A DNA stretch of 60,000 bases from Hydractinia symbiolongicarpus (GCF_029227915.1 NC_079882.1:22141001-22201000), one strand, 5' to 3'; shown: positions 39,901-54,900, counted from the stretch's first letter. Made by a program: numbers and translations. Notes: a model not told the origin generated them from the sequence alone.

Positions 39901-42900
39901 TTTTTGCCGTTGTCAGTACAAATGCTGCGGTCAATTCCCATGGCTGCACACCATCAAAGAAACTTAAGAAACTTACATCATCAGACTTTCCTTTTTCTCG
40001 CTCCAGCTCATCTGGACTCTTTAATTTAACCCGTCCAGCAAAATGGGGAGAACTCTGAAACGATTTATCTAAAGTCGCCCACTTCTCATCTACTTCAGCT
40101 AACAATTGATACACAGAAATTTGATTACTTTGCCCTGATTCCATTAGTTGTTTTGCAGCACAATGAATGACAAAAATGATAGTTTCATATATTGTTACTT
40201 CAATGCAAAGTTCCTAGTAAAGAACAGTTAAGTTTGTAAAAAATAATTACCACAAAAGTTCCATGTTAAGAGTTTTAAAAAAAAGAAAACCACCTAGCCC
40301 ATACCTGTATGTACTTAGGAAATTCCTTTGGTGTTTCTTTCTTGCGACCAACCTTTTCAATTTCGTGTTGTTTTTGGTTGATCCAAATAGTTATTCTTTT
40401 TATTTCCTCTTGATACTTATTTCCCAATGCATTTTCTAAAAGGCTTTGACGTGTGCTTGTTGTTTTTGTTATACCTTCCCAACGCAAATTAACACTTTCC
40501 AGTTGGGATTTAATAACTGGCGCACCACGCACATTTTCTCTCAATTTGATTAAGTCATTTCCATACTCCAACACACGCTTGACATCATAGGAGCCTTTAT
40601 TTAAATCCCTTTGGAAGACCTTTAAAACAAATATTTTCACAGTTAAAGGTTGGTTCTAATTAATGAAACAATCAAAAGAATATAAGAATCACGGATTTAC
40701 CTTAAGCTCTATATACTGCATCCTTACAGTTTCCAGATCACTACCAACAGGACCCCATTTCACTTGAATTTCCTCTGCACAATCCAACCAGGAAGTCAAG
40801 TCGTTATAAGACACTTGATATTGCTCAGATTGTGTTAATGTTGACTCTAAATTTACACCTCTTGCTTCCAATACACTAACAATATCATCAAATCTGTCTC
40901 TAGCAGATTTAACTTCTAGTTCAATTGGTGTAGGTTCCCTGTCATCTAAACATATGAATATTGCAATAGTTATCTTAAGTGGAAAAATGCCCAAATATGT
41001 ATTTGCTTAAAATTCTGCAAAACAAAACCATACCAGAAACATTTTGATCTTGAATATACACAACATGAATCAAAGATTCAGCAACATTTGTTAGAATTTC
41101 AATAGTTCCTTTATGATTGTAAGAATCGTTTAGTAGAGCCTAGAAAAATATTTTAGATTATAATGTCTCCACATGTGTCTTCATACATGTTATATGTTAC
41201 AAGTAAAAACTTTAAGGTTTTTTTTTTAATTACCTTCTGTTCTCTTAATTGTTCCAGTAAAACTTGGGGTTGGACAGCAACAGGGGCAAGAGTTGTTACT
41301 CTTCCTTCCATTTTCTCAAACCACTGCAATAATGGTTGTAATGTACCATGATACTTTTCTGAACACTTAACAACTTCATCAAATTTTCGAGTATGGTTAA
41401 TAAGTTGAATTGCAATTGCTTGCCAGTTTTTGTTTACTCTGTCAAGGACTGGTAACAAGTCTGAAGCATGACGATTTCTATCCATGGATATTAATTCATG
41501 TCCACATTGATTTATAAACTGGAAAGCTTGGCGATGAAGCTCCACATCTTCTGTTATCTTCTGCAATGTGAATAATAATTGAAAATGTTATAGCTACTTA
41601 CTATAAAGATGAAAGAACGGGGCTTTCAAAATTAGAAATATTGTGCCTCTTTTAAGGGACAGTGTGTACTTAGAAATGGAAAACTCTTTACGCAAAAGCC
41701 TGGTTTCCACTAAAGATATCACAACATTCTTATCCTATCCTGATGAGAATAAAACTAAAACTATATGCCCCATTTTGTGGGGAAATGGTAATTCTAACAC
41801 CTTCAATTTATTTTTGGTAACATTTAATCTAAATGAAGCTAATGTAAGGTAGAACTTCCTTTTACTACAACAGAAGTGGCGGATGAATGGTAGATGCATG
41901 CTAACAAAACTAAATATTTATTTCTAAGGCTCTGACATTAAAAAGTTGCAAAAGACTTACCATCAAATGCTCTTCAAATACCAAAATATCTGTTGTCAAC
42001 AGTTCTCCTGATTGTAATCTGTTTAATACTTTGGTTTGCCAGTCTTCAAAATTAACAACAAACTTCTTGTATGCTGAAACACACTCATCCTTTCTTTTCT
42101 CAGATTTAATTTGCAATTCATGAAATAATTTTTGAACTGCATTCAAGCGTTCTAATTGCTTTTGAGTGGAACTGTCTTTCTTGCTTTGTTCAAAGCTGCT
42201 GCTTAATGATGAAAGACTTGGACGACGACCATCTAATTCCAAGATGATGATCTACAGAGAAGCAGATTCAAAAATTTATTTTCGTTGGCCACAGCTTATA
42301 GCTAAAAACAAAGAAATATCCAAAACAAAAAGAAAATAAAACTTTAAAAACTTATTATTCACCTTAATTTCTCTGATCTGTCGAATGAGAATATGAATTT
42401 CATAAGATACAATTGTCATCTTATCCATTGATTGATACGTAGCTTCCGCCCACCTATACATTAAATCAACACCTTCTTTGAAATTTTGCACAGTCATATA
42501 AAGTGATTGTAAGCGACTTTCAAAATTCACAACATTGATACTAAGTTCCTCATATCGGCGGATTATTGCAGTTGTGGTGCGTATCCACAAACCTAAAAAT
42601 GCAATGGTTATTTGAAAAGTCTTTATAAGTTCGACAATAACAGTAATTATGTTTAGTTATACGTACCAGGGGAGACTCTAATGGCCTGTTCTCCCTCAGT
42701 TTGATCTGCATCACGCTTGTCTAATCCAGACAATACATCTGAAGCCATTTGAATAAGCACAAGGTCATTGTGATGGGCCTGTACATCACTGTGGAAGTGC
42801 TAAAAGAATGATATGTCCACATAAAATGTGCCATTATTGATCGAAGTAACCCTGGGGTCTCAGGGGACAAAGTACTTTAAAAATTTCTTGACATTCGTAT

Positions 42901-45900
42901 TTACTGCTACAAGATCTCGGGTGCACATGATCGAGATCCTACTTACTTTTCCACACAAACAGATGTTTACTAAGGGGAAAAGTTTTCTTGCTTTTGCCAA
43001 TGAACATAAAGCAAAAATGTTTCACAAAATATATCACTTTGACAAATGTAGTCATCTTAATTTTGTGCCATCAAAAAATCCCTAATGCTTTAACACCAAA
43101 TCAAATCAAAATTGTGTTAAAAAAAGATCATAGACATTTGTTGTTTCCAGGAATTTAGGTACATTAAAAATCACATCCAAATATTATAGGGCAGGTTTTA
43201 TTTGAACTCATGATATAAAAATTGTGTTGAATGTTTCATGCATGCACTCACTAATATATAAACTTTTTAAAATTAAACTTAATTTGTCAAAAGAAAATCA
43301 ATAATTATTTTTGTTCAGAAAATAACTTAATGGCTATCAATAATTTCATTTTAGATTAGTAAATACACAAGCAGTGGAATATTTGCACTTATTGTTCTAC
43401 TAACAAATGTTAAACAACTAAACCAACACACTCCTCTGTAAATGGCAGAGTGTAACGATTGAGAAGATACTAAAGTTTAGAAGTAAAACATTAATTAAGA
43501 TGAAGAAAATAATTTTTAGTTCTAAATACCTTTATTATTTCTATTCTTTTGTATAGCTTCTTTGGATCTGATGGCATCTGTTCTTGAATTTCTCGTGCAA
43601 GTTGTCGTTCTGCTTCTGCAAGCCATGGCAGGAAAGCTTCTATTTTTTGAACATAATCCTGATGTTTTTGGATGGATTCATTTATCAAGTTGCCTTTAAA
43701 TGCTAATGCTCTGAGTAATCTCTTGTAGCGTTCATTTATCTCATGTAGCTTTTGTTCTAGCACCCATGTCTGACTGGTTGCACTCACAGTAGTTGACAAT
43801 GAATCTGGAATGCTTGCCAAATAATTCTCCAACTCTTTTTGAAAAGCCTACATGACAAAAAAAAATGCAGGATATCAAGACATGTCAATGCAAAATGATA
43901 TGGTTAATAGTGACAGATCTGCCTTAAATGTGACATTTTCATACAAAGAATCAACTCAAGGTGTACACAAAATAAAGGAGAGATCGTGCTACATACATTT
44001 GCATCTGAAATTTTGTTTACTTTGAAGGAAATTAGACTTTGGTAAGCATAAGGTCATAAGTAATATTATTCAGCCTCAAATAGTGTTTTTAAATTCATTT
44101 AATGGAAAAGTTACTTCTATATCATAATACCTGTATACGTCTGTCTGTCTGTCTGTAACGCAAAATGGTAGCTTAGCTGCGCATGTAGCGAGACGCACGC
44201 AATGCGATATAAAAAGGACGGGCAAACCTGTGGAATTTGCCATGGGCTAACGACTAGTCTTGCAAAATTGATATGAGGTGCTTACAAATGCTATAAACCC
44301 TAATATTTAACTATGAGATCAAATCTAAAATGTAAAGCATACGTAAAGACATAACTATTGACGCCAAGCAACAGATCTATAGAATTGGGTTGTACTATAA
44401 ACACAAAAACAATACTCCACTGAGGAGAAAATTTAACATAAATAAAATAGCTATTCACCTTAGCTTCTGCTAAAAATGCTTCTCCATGATGGTTTACTCT
44501 TTGAAGATCTGCTTCTTTTTTACGAACTTCCGCAACGAAATGCTACACAAAATAAATAGTATACAATAGAAACAATATCGCCAAATCTAAACAAACAGCC
44601 ACACTTTTATTTGCTCGCATATACAAGTGTCTGAACTTTTCGTGACTAGTATTTAAAAAGATGTTCATAAAATTCGGGATTTATCCATTTTTAAAATGTT
44701 TGTTTTTCCTCTCTTCAGATCAGCATGTCTCTGAATAAACAGCAACATTCAGTTTTTTCAGTCAAAAAGCTTTAAGTTCTAAATTCATAGCAGCAATGAT
44801 TCGTCACCACAAGAAGGACTAGCGTTCACGTAAATATGTTTATTCTATTAGATGGTCTTTGCACTGATGAATTGAGCTGTGATGATAATGTGCACCCATT
44901 AACCCTATTTGATATGGCCTTATAAGAAAGTATGGAGGTGGACATAAAAAGCCCGTGGTCCATAACTTTTGACAGGGTTAAAGTAAAACTTATCACAATT
45001 GCGGTATAAGACAAAGGGAATAAATTAGCATATTTATTTTTTTGATGACGTCAGCTTTTTTTCAAGTGATGTCATCAAAATTTTAAAATCTTAAAAAAAA
45101 ACTTGTATCATGACATATTTATATTAACATAAACACTTCTGAAATCTTCATGTTCATATTATCATTGGGTCAGATTTTATAGCATTTTAGGGAGTTAACT
45201 ATGGTGGTTTTAACCAATGTCTTGTAATTTGTGATGTCATCGACAGGTGGAGTTAAAATGTTTTGGAAAGGTGCCACTCAAAAATATATTAATAATTAAG
45301 CAAGTAATTCATGTCCTTACCGCACATGCCTTAATTTTTGGATAATTATTGCAGACATGTTGTCCATTGTGAAGGTCCAAAAGCATTAAGTCTTCTGGTT
45401 TTATAATACTTGTTTTTACCTGTTTTGCACTTAGTGATAATGTAAAAGAATATAAGTTTTTTTCTAACATGACTTTCATTAAACAGATATAATTGTTAAC
45501 ATTAATTTTTTTTTAATTATAAGGTCTGAGTTTAGACAATCTCATTTTCAGTTATTTCAGGTGCACATTCTCTATTAAATTTTGTTATCTTTAAATAAGG
45601 ATGAATTAAGAGAGTCACAGTTTTTTTGGAATATAAACAGTTTTTATCTTAGATTTAAATAAGCAAATTCAGTAACAAATTTAACTAACAGTGTTTTAAT
45701 TATCAAGAAAGAATATCTGATTTTAATATGTCCCTAGCCTGTCATATATAAGTTAACACTTCACTTAACAATTATATTTACTCCAGGGACTGTGAAATAT
45801 ATGCATTGTTTAGGCTAATTATAACAATAATGGAAATTGATTAACTTTTTTAAATCAGATAAACTAACTCAAGATTCAATAAAATTTAATCTAATAAAAG

Positions 45901-48900
45901 AAGTACATAATAATGGGTAAAGTTTAGTGGATTTCAAAAAAGAAAACAAAGATAAAAATATAACAAAGAATAACAAACATTCATAAAATCTTTAAAGTGA
46001 TGAATTGCATTACCTGGTGTCTACGAAACAAATCTTGCACACCTTCAAGATCAGGTGCATTTACATGAAATGATTCTGCTTGTAATTCTGCTTTTTGAAG
46101 CCACACCTAAAACAGACATTTAAAGTAAAAAAGCTACCAACCTAGGTAGTAAAATTTCCACAGATTTCATTATGCAGAACATCCAAAACATTTTTTTTAC
46201 ATAATTTATATAAAATTGGAAATAAAATTAAAAATCACTTAACAGAACATTTCTTAGTTTTAATAATAATTTTTTGCAGTTATTTTATCGCGGGGCATGT
46301 CGCTGCGACCTACTTTCGTTTTTGCAAAAACATGAATAATCGAGGCAAAAGCAACATTTGAAGCACGATTTTCTTAAAAAAAAAAGAAAACTTTCAAAAG
46401 GAAATCGCTCGGAGGTGAATTTATATTTCTTTTTACAATAGAAACTTAAAAGTTTTACAGCATAGTCAAGCACAAAACTTATTTGCAAAAACTATATTTA
46501 TTAGTAGCTTGCTAGCTAGTTAAAATATGTTATCTAAATAATCGTTGTAAAACATTCAAAACAATTTGTTATTAAAGTTACCTGAAAAGATATAACTGGA
46601 CGAAGTGGAGGTACGTGAATTGTATAAGTTTCCATAACTAAACATTCATTCCCAACACCTCAAGCTAGTCAACTTCAAATGCGAAAAAGCATGATCAATA
46701 ATAAATATGGGGCGTATATCTTCCATGTTGAAAATCGATTTCACGCTCCGTTGAAATTTAAACAAATCTTAAAACCTAATCGTGCCAGAACACAAAGAGA
46801 AAAATCTTTTGAGTATTGAGCGCAATCAATTGTGATAATAACACAAGGGAATCACCTTTGTTTCTATAGCTAAAGATTGTTTTATTGTTTTGTGTAATAA
46901 TACATGGCGAGATTAAAGGTAAGCGCGGTTGATAAATAAACTTTTTTTATGCAAACTTTTTTTTGTCCAGAGACAGATAAGAAACAACAAGAACAAATAA
47001 GAACGCATTTTCTCTTTTTAAAGTATTAATTTCACATCAGTGCCAATTCTGCCAAATTGTTTATACCGAACGTTGCTATATGATGAGCATACAGCGGCGG
47101 CTTTTGATGTGTATTACGCTGAACTGGTTTTTAGCTTGTAATTTTGTACAAAAAAAAATATTTTGCTGCATACTTTTTCCAAGCACTTCTGTATAATACA
47201 TTCCTAATTTTTTTCCGAAAGGTTCAAATAAAAGAATTTTAATGCACTATAAAAATGAAATTCTTGCATGAATTGTTTTAATCGTGAACCAGTTCGGGAG
47301 AAAATTAACATTAATTTACAGAACGTTATAAAAACAAATCAAGGTGTGCCTGGGAATCCCCAAACTCCCAGATCAGACACAAAGAAATAGTCAACAAACA
47401 ATATAAATAAACTGTCAAAATAAAGTAAATAAATAAATACGTCTTTATTTGTTAAACCGCACCTTAGAATCTGCATAGCAACTCAAGCAAGACAATCGCA
47501 ATACATAAAAACTTGACAAAGAGCGCTGATGTGTGCACTTGACATTTGGACAGCCTCGCTTACCTGTGACGAGTTGTCATAGGAGAAAAACATGGCAACT
47601 ACGCTTTAATAAGCCGAAAAAATATCTTCCCATGTCATTCTTATTCGATTGCTTTTTGTGTAGTTGTTTTGTTGCATAGATTAACACGCCTTTGTCAGCC
47701 CAATTTATTACAATTTTTACGAAGTTACCTAACTTCTTTCATACCAGTGTGATAATACACAGGTTTATATGCTATTGAAGACGTAACATGGCCTTTCACC
47801 TGGTGTAACCACAACATTTTCTTTCTCACAATATGTCCTCCCTAATAATATCGCAATTTCTTATTATAACAGGAGATATTGGAGTTACGGTTAGTTAGCA
47901 AATGTAGCTAGCGCTTGTTAACACTAAAACCAAGAATTTAATGTGTGCTTATAATCCTTAGTTGCATTTGTAAAAAAGTGAAGGCAAAGGCTTGCATTTG
48001 TAAAAAAGTGAAGGCAAAGGCGGAATAATTTTAAATGATTTTCTTAAGGATAACTTTCTTAAAAAAACAACAACAAAAAAGCGAAAAAATCTTAATAGAA
48101 ACAAAACATTCAATGTCTTCCAATATCCGCTTGTCTTAGATACTGGTGATTCTGAATGGATGCTCTTAAGGTCGGGTCGGCATATCAAAGGTACAAATTT
48201 TCGGTAAAAATTGGAGGAAGGGACACGAGGTGAGCCTAACTTTGACATTTTACGTTATAAGAAGATGTATCTACGTACCATAAAGGGTTGAACCGACTTT
48301 TCGTAATTTCTCAGCATCTCATGAATAGTTATCAAACGTGTGTTACGTCCTTCGCACTCCCATTGCAGTTTAGCCCATCCCATCTCTAGAGATGACAACT
48401 TTTCTTGTACTCGTTGTCGAGCTTCAGATGATAAATTTGCACTTGCTGTCTGTAAGAAGGCTCTAGTTGAAGTCAATCTCTGATCCATTGCAGCCTCTTC
48501 GTTCTGTACATCGCTGCCAAGGTTCTAAAAAAATAGTATCTTATTGTAACTTTGACGTGTTTTTTTTTTACTTTTGTGTAGTTAAAAGCTTGTTCCGCAT
48601 TTTGTTATATCTGCCGAAGCCAGTAGTATTCAACTAGGCGAGGAAAAGTACACGATTTTTTTTCTAAGAAACCATAAGCAAGCGATAATTAGTACTAGAA
48701 TACCCCAAGTTTTTTTTGTTTTTTTTGCGAAGAAAAAAAAATATAGAGCGTAATTGGTTACAAAATTTTATTTTAATGAACCCTAGAAGAATAAAAATAC
48801 ATGAACTGCAGCAAAAATTGCCGACACTTAGAATTGTAAGAATATATGGTGGAGAAGTGCTTTGTTGTTGCACTAAGCGAAAAAGCGAGAATACTTAAAT

Positions 48901-51900
48901 GTACTTGGAAGTTGATCATAAAATACACTGCTAGCATTAGCATTCCAACAATATTGTCGCAAGAAAACTGTAATTTGTTGCAATTTTATTTTTTTTGCGA
49001 ATAGGAAAATAAAATGATTTTTGGGGAGTGGTAACCTAATTATCAAAAAAAGGAAACTTCAACTATTCGTTGAAGAAAAATATGACTCCTTTAAACGTCA
49101 AGAGCATTGAAGCGAAAAATGTTGCGAGAAACAATTAAATCACCGTAAAAACAAGTCGGAAAGATTTGCACTGTCCAAAAAGCATTGGTCAAAAATGCAG
49201 AAAAGAGTTAAGAAAATTATTTTAGGGATTTAAATAAGGCCCATTCTGAGGACGTCGAAAAGCAAAAGATTTGCTTTTTGGTTAGTTATTTTGTGATTTC
49301 CTAAGTACTTTTTAGGGTTTTTAAGGACATTTTAGCGCTTTTATTAGGAACATTTTTAGGCTTTTATTAAGAATATTTTTAGGTTTTTCTTAAGAACACT
49401 TTTAGACTTTTCTTAAGAACATATTTAGGCTTTCATTATAAACATTTTAAGGCATTCATTAAGAGCATTTGTAGACTTTTCTGAAGAACATTTCCAGTTT
49501 CACACGAATATTTTTTTTAGACTTTTTAAAAAACGGAAGATTAAGACAGATAATTTTTTTGTGTAGCTATTCAGAATATCCACGCTAACAAGATTAAACA
49601 TTCTAAGCAGAAATACTTCATCGATCAATCAAAAAATAACGTGAGAGATGTTGTGAAGATATGTTATGAAGATCGGTTGTGAAGGAGTGCTCACAGAAAC
49701 AATTATAACAGAACAAGTAAAAGAAAACCATAGCAAACGATAATCTTTATTTTAATAGTCAAAATAAACGATCTCTACACATAATAACCCACCCCTACGT
49801 GCACTCGCTTAATATATAAAAGCATTATGAAAATGAGATCTACTGCATCAATATTTTTTTTCAGCTTGATTTTTAATTATTTATATTATAAAAAGTCAGG
49901 GGATGCTTTTTGTTTCCAGGAAGTTCCATGCACCTAGACACAGCTAAAAAAAATTGTCTGATACTCATACGATTATTTCACAGCACCAAACCAATGATGG
50001 AAATAATAATAAAGCGATTGAAAAGCATAGACATGCTAAAAATTTTCCAGACAGAAAAAGCGCATGAGATTACTTCAAAAAAGAGCCTGGAACTAATTTT
50101 GTATTTGTCACAAAAGGTGACTATGTATGTCACTGGTTGTGCTGAGTCTTAACCACGCACATATCTTTATAAACATCTTAGCCTAACCCATCGCAAGCCT
50201 CAGTAATCGCACCTTACCTTTTTAAAAGCAGCAATGTAACCAAAATTTTGTCGTTTACTATTACGATTGCGACTATTATAACCAGCATATTCAGGTTGTG
50301 ATCTCATATACTGATGTCCGTCCATACTACCTAACTCAGGTGTAGAATCATAATGGAAATGTCTCCGTCTGTCTGTGGAACCCGAACTAATATCACTACC
50401 TGTAGACAGCCGAGGGTTGAGCGCTGCAAAATAGTCAGTTGAATTGGAGCTCGGTGTGCGTCGAGGTGAATTTCTTCGAACTCGCCGATCTAGGCTACTG
50501 TATGGCTCACTACCAAAAGACTCCTTGCTACTCGCAGATGCACCATATGCACGTGCGGGTGGTGTTTGCATAGATGATTCCTTGTGCTCATAATTAGCTC
50601 TTGTTCTACCCTGTGCACTATTGGACTGCGCAGCTGTGCGTCGAAGTTCAGGAGACGGCTGGTGTCCTCTTCCTTCCGTCACGTCATGATACGTAAACTC
50701 ACTTGAGCTGTCAGAATTTCGACGTCGGTTTTTACGACGTTTAAACATGGCCAAGATAAATTTTTGACGTTTCACTAATCAATTTCAAAACCGTTTACTC
50801 AATATTAGCCAGACTGTGTGATAAAGCCACAACTACACCTATATTCTATATCTCTTATAGAAGGGTATCGCATATATGTTTTATTACACTAAAAATAAAT
50901 GGTATCACAGTTCACAGAACACAATTCTATCTATCTCTACATCGCGACAAATTAATGAACAAATAAGTGATTAATTTATATCTTTACTACAACATGAAAT
51001 TTCCGCGTTCACACAAAAAATATCGATTTTGTATTTTCCAAGCTTTCCATACAGTAAAAATATTATGCAGTAAAACTTTCTAAAAATATTTTCTTTACTT
51101 AACTTATTTACAATCGTTGTTTTGAAGCGATTTAATGTCAAACATTTGATTATTTTGTACGTATTATGTTTTCATGACACGCTCAACCGCTTCCCTTTGT
51201 TTTCTTTGATTTGACATGATTGGGCTTTCTACTTTACGATTACCACGAAGTAAAACAAAAAATACTTCACATATTTAAAATATTAATATAGAATCTGGAA
51301 ACCTCGCGTTTATACATATCTTTAGCAACTAACTTCTTTTTTTAAGCATCTTGTAAATACGACACAAAATAAGCTTCGATAACAGGAAAAATTTTGAAGC
51401 ACGTGCTTGAAAGCGTAATTGGAAGCAAAAAAATAGAAGAAAGATATAGACAAGAACATGATTGACGAGACTTCTAAAAACAAGGAGTCACTTCTGGAAC
51501 ATACTATCGCTTTTAAAATCACTGCATATAACTTTGCTGATAAATCGTTGAAATATTTGATTAGAAATACACACAGAAGATTTGATATTTGCACGGTAGC
51601 ATTATCACATGTAAACATCAACTATTCATCGAGTTGTTATCTTGCTTTGATCATGTGTTTATTCATAATATTTTGTTTGAAATTTTCTATGTAATGCTAA
51701 ATTGTATATTTTTTTTTTTTAATTTAACTGGCATAACTTCATCCCACCTGCAGTTGATGTTCAACAACATGATAAAATAATTTTAACTTCGCAGGTTAAA
51801 AAATATCCACTTTTGAATAAAAATGAAAATTTTGTCGGTTCTAAATAACAGAAAAACAACATTTTTTAACACCGCAATTTCGTTTCGGTGATACAACATC

Positions 51901-54900
51901 TTTTTCATATCTGCGGCCTGCATAAGGTTGCATTTTCTTATACAACCTGTGCACAAAATTTTTTTTTCAAAACATTACCGTTATGGCATGAAATTTTGCG
52001 GGTGAACAGATTCATCCTGCACATAACATCAAAAAACAACAACTTTATGACCCGCTTATCTTTTCATGTTATATACAGGCCCTTATGTTCCATCCAGTTG
52101 ATGGTTACGCGCAAGAGTGTCTAGCATCAGCTAATTAAAAAGGATTGATTGGTATTGACACTGAGCAAAACAAGGGGAATCATCTTTAATTGTTAAGGTT
52201 TTGTAGGCTATTAAAACAGAATTGGCTTCCAACTGCTGCGATTAAATTCATTATGATATTACCTACATAAAAGATCGTTTTAAAATGCAATCAAAAAAGT
52301 AAAGAAAGACGTATTACTACCCGCACAGGGAAACGCCGGAACCATATTAATTTGATTCCGTATTCAACTTAAAACAGCTTCCTCGACTTAGACTCCTTAC
52401 CCTATAAAGATCTATAAAGTGCTCAAGTAGCTATTCAAAAGAAGTCAAGTGAAAACTATTAAAACCAGGATATTTCGTGCAACCTTTACAAGGTCGACTT
52501 TCGTGTATCGTGCATTATTTGAGAAGTTTTAACAAAAACTTCGATCTACTGAACATAAATAGGTGTCTAAACTTGTAGTAATATATAAAATAATAATAAA
52601 CATATCCCAAAGCGCATAATCTTCATTTTCAAGTAAGGCCGTCGAGACATCTGATATTACATTTTGAAATTATTTAATCCAATATAAAGAGTAAGTGATT
52701 AAGCACTTCGTGGACCCGTCACATGAGATCACGAAGTACACACCCCTGTCTGACAGCGAAATTAAATTTATCGACTCGCTTATTTTGCTCACTTGCCTCG
52801 TGTTTCCAGCAGAGTAAACTTTAATGAGATATATGAGCAATAGTATTGACCCTGCAAGTCCTATATAACTATTATAATTCCTGCGTCTAAAGGAGTTTAA
52901 AGAGAATTTATTACAAGTACTTTGTTGTTTTATTTCTTTTGTTGAGCACCTCACGCTGAGTTAGTCAGTAATATCTTTTTGATAAATCACCAATTAACCA
53001 AGTCGTCGTTGAGGTGTGGAGATTTCACAACCTTATGGCTACCAATAGAAATAATTAACAGATTAAAATACCATACTGAGCGAGTAAACGAGGCAAACGC
53101 AATATAAAGTCAAACTTTCAACTTTCATTCAAGCGTTATCCAACAGAGATCTTAACGTTTGGTATCTGGGCATGCGCGTTAGTGCTTTCCTGTAACGGCG
53201 ACTGCGAGTTAAAGCGTTCCAAAGCGATAATATGGCTCAAAATTGCGAAAAAGCTGTCATTTTTCAAACACCGAGATTTAATGGGCAGCGGCCGGTGTTA
53301 AAACGTTGAGAAGTGCGGCCAATAACGAAGTAAAGAGAACTGGTCTTGGACTCATTATAGGGATTTTGCACGCTTTTTCTTTTATAAGAATATGCTTTGT
53401 AAGAATATCAGGCTGGTATTTCAGGTAAAAAACAATATTGTTTATAACAATAGATAAATAAGAACAATGACCAATTTGATCAAAATGTTGATATTCTTAT
53501 AAAAAGCGTGCAATCTCATCTCGTAATGGGATAAAGAACAAAAAGACACGATAAATGACAAGATTGAGTGATTCCACCAATGAATAAAAAGGGGTGTGTC
53601 AGTTGACACTAAGAATAGCAGATATGATAACTACATCAAAAGAATAAGAACGTGAGAAAATAAACAAGAGAAACCAAAGTTTGCTTGACAGTCCCACGAT
53701 TAAAAAGATTACCTGAACTGACGCAATATAAATAAGACGCAAATTGCGTACGACATGCTAGAATAGGTGAAGCGTGAACAAACGTCTCTGGTAGGAGGGA
53801 CCTAGTGCAACTTTTTATAATCCACTTAGTTGGAGTTTACAAAAACAAAATTAGTATAATTAATAGAATTTCATTAATTAATTGATAATTTTAAAAGCCG
53901 GTCACAGATCACTGCAAATGCGAATCCCTGAATTGCGCAAACAAAATACCGGTGTCCGATATTGCGCAAACAAAATACCGGTGTCCGATATTGCGCAAAC
54001 AAAATACCGGTGTCCGATATTGCGCAAACAAAATACCGGTGTCCGATATTGCGCAAACAAAATACCGGTGTCCGATTTTGCAGTTTACTTACCATGTCTT
54101 TTTTGAGGTTTCATCCAGTTACGGATTAATGATTTTTATCGTACTGGTATGCCTATATGACGTTGACACAACATATCTTACGCAAAAACATGTCGCAAGA
54201 GAATGTTTTATTCGATAAGAATGGAATTAACCTTTGATTTTGCTACGAGAAAACAATTAAGTGGCAAGAAAGCATAAAAAACGTTAATTCGAGATCTTTG
54301 AAAGCCATCCATAGCTTCTCTTTTTAACCTACTTTTACTGTCGCAAACAAAAAGTTTCGCGAATGGAAAATTAGCAATATTCTTACGTAAACATAAATTT
54401 TGCAAATTAGCAATTTTAAAAGATTTTAGAAACATCAGTTTGCGAATCGATGTTGTCGGAAAATTTCGCGAGTACTAACTTTCGCAAATTACCAAAACGG
54501 TAATCTCAAAACGTATTTTTTTATTATTAAAGCATAAAATTAAAACTTAATAGACCATTTTTGACTAGATTTTTCTGCTCCTGAGAACCTTTTTTATGTT
54601 CAAATTTGTCGCTTTTAAAACATAAAAAAAATTCGCGAACATTGACTTTCACGAATCAAAAGAAAGAAATGTTCTTAAAAATTTGGTTGAAGCTCAGCAT
54701 AATAATCTTACTTTTTGCCCAACAATTAGCTTAAATATTTTTATAAACTAACTTGTAATGTATAACATACTTTTTGCTCCTGGACTCCGCTTTTGTTATG
54801 TAAGAACATTATAAAAATAGTTCAGCCTTAATTCTCTCTCAAAAAATCAGGTAAATGTTATGAGTACCACAAATATCGTATGCGTATATTTGTTTTTAAG

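Larger units (their letters stand above)
46107..48278. other. Long intron containing the 18-codon alternative first exon
   Basis: 2.17 kb. Contains the putative start exon at 46,582-46,635 and a 30-bp direct duplication at 47,962-48,021. Otherwise AT-rich and without coding support. Confidence 0.7.

Noticed and set aside
50748-50775. Earlier start for the alternative head at 50,775
   Set aside because: The codon there is GTG. The first ATG in frame is at 50,748.
51458-52124. Cluster of small + strand ORFs in the large intron
   Set aside because: Short, AT-driven and overlapping, with no homology, start context or splice support.
52670-52954. Minus-strand 94-codon ORF with a possible membrane segment in the large intron
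   Set aside because: Its first codon is GTG and it has no ATG at all. It has no recognisable homologue, and a single hydrophobic stretch arises easily in AT-rich sequence.
53874-54218. Periodic ORFs over the 29-bp repeat on both strands
   Set aside because: They are a by-product of a perfect tandem repeat whose unit is not a multiple of three; no splice context or homology.
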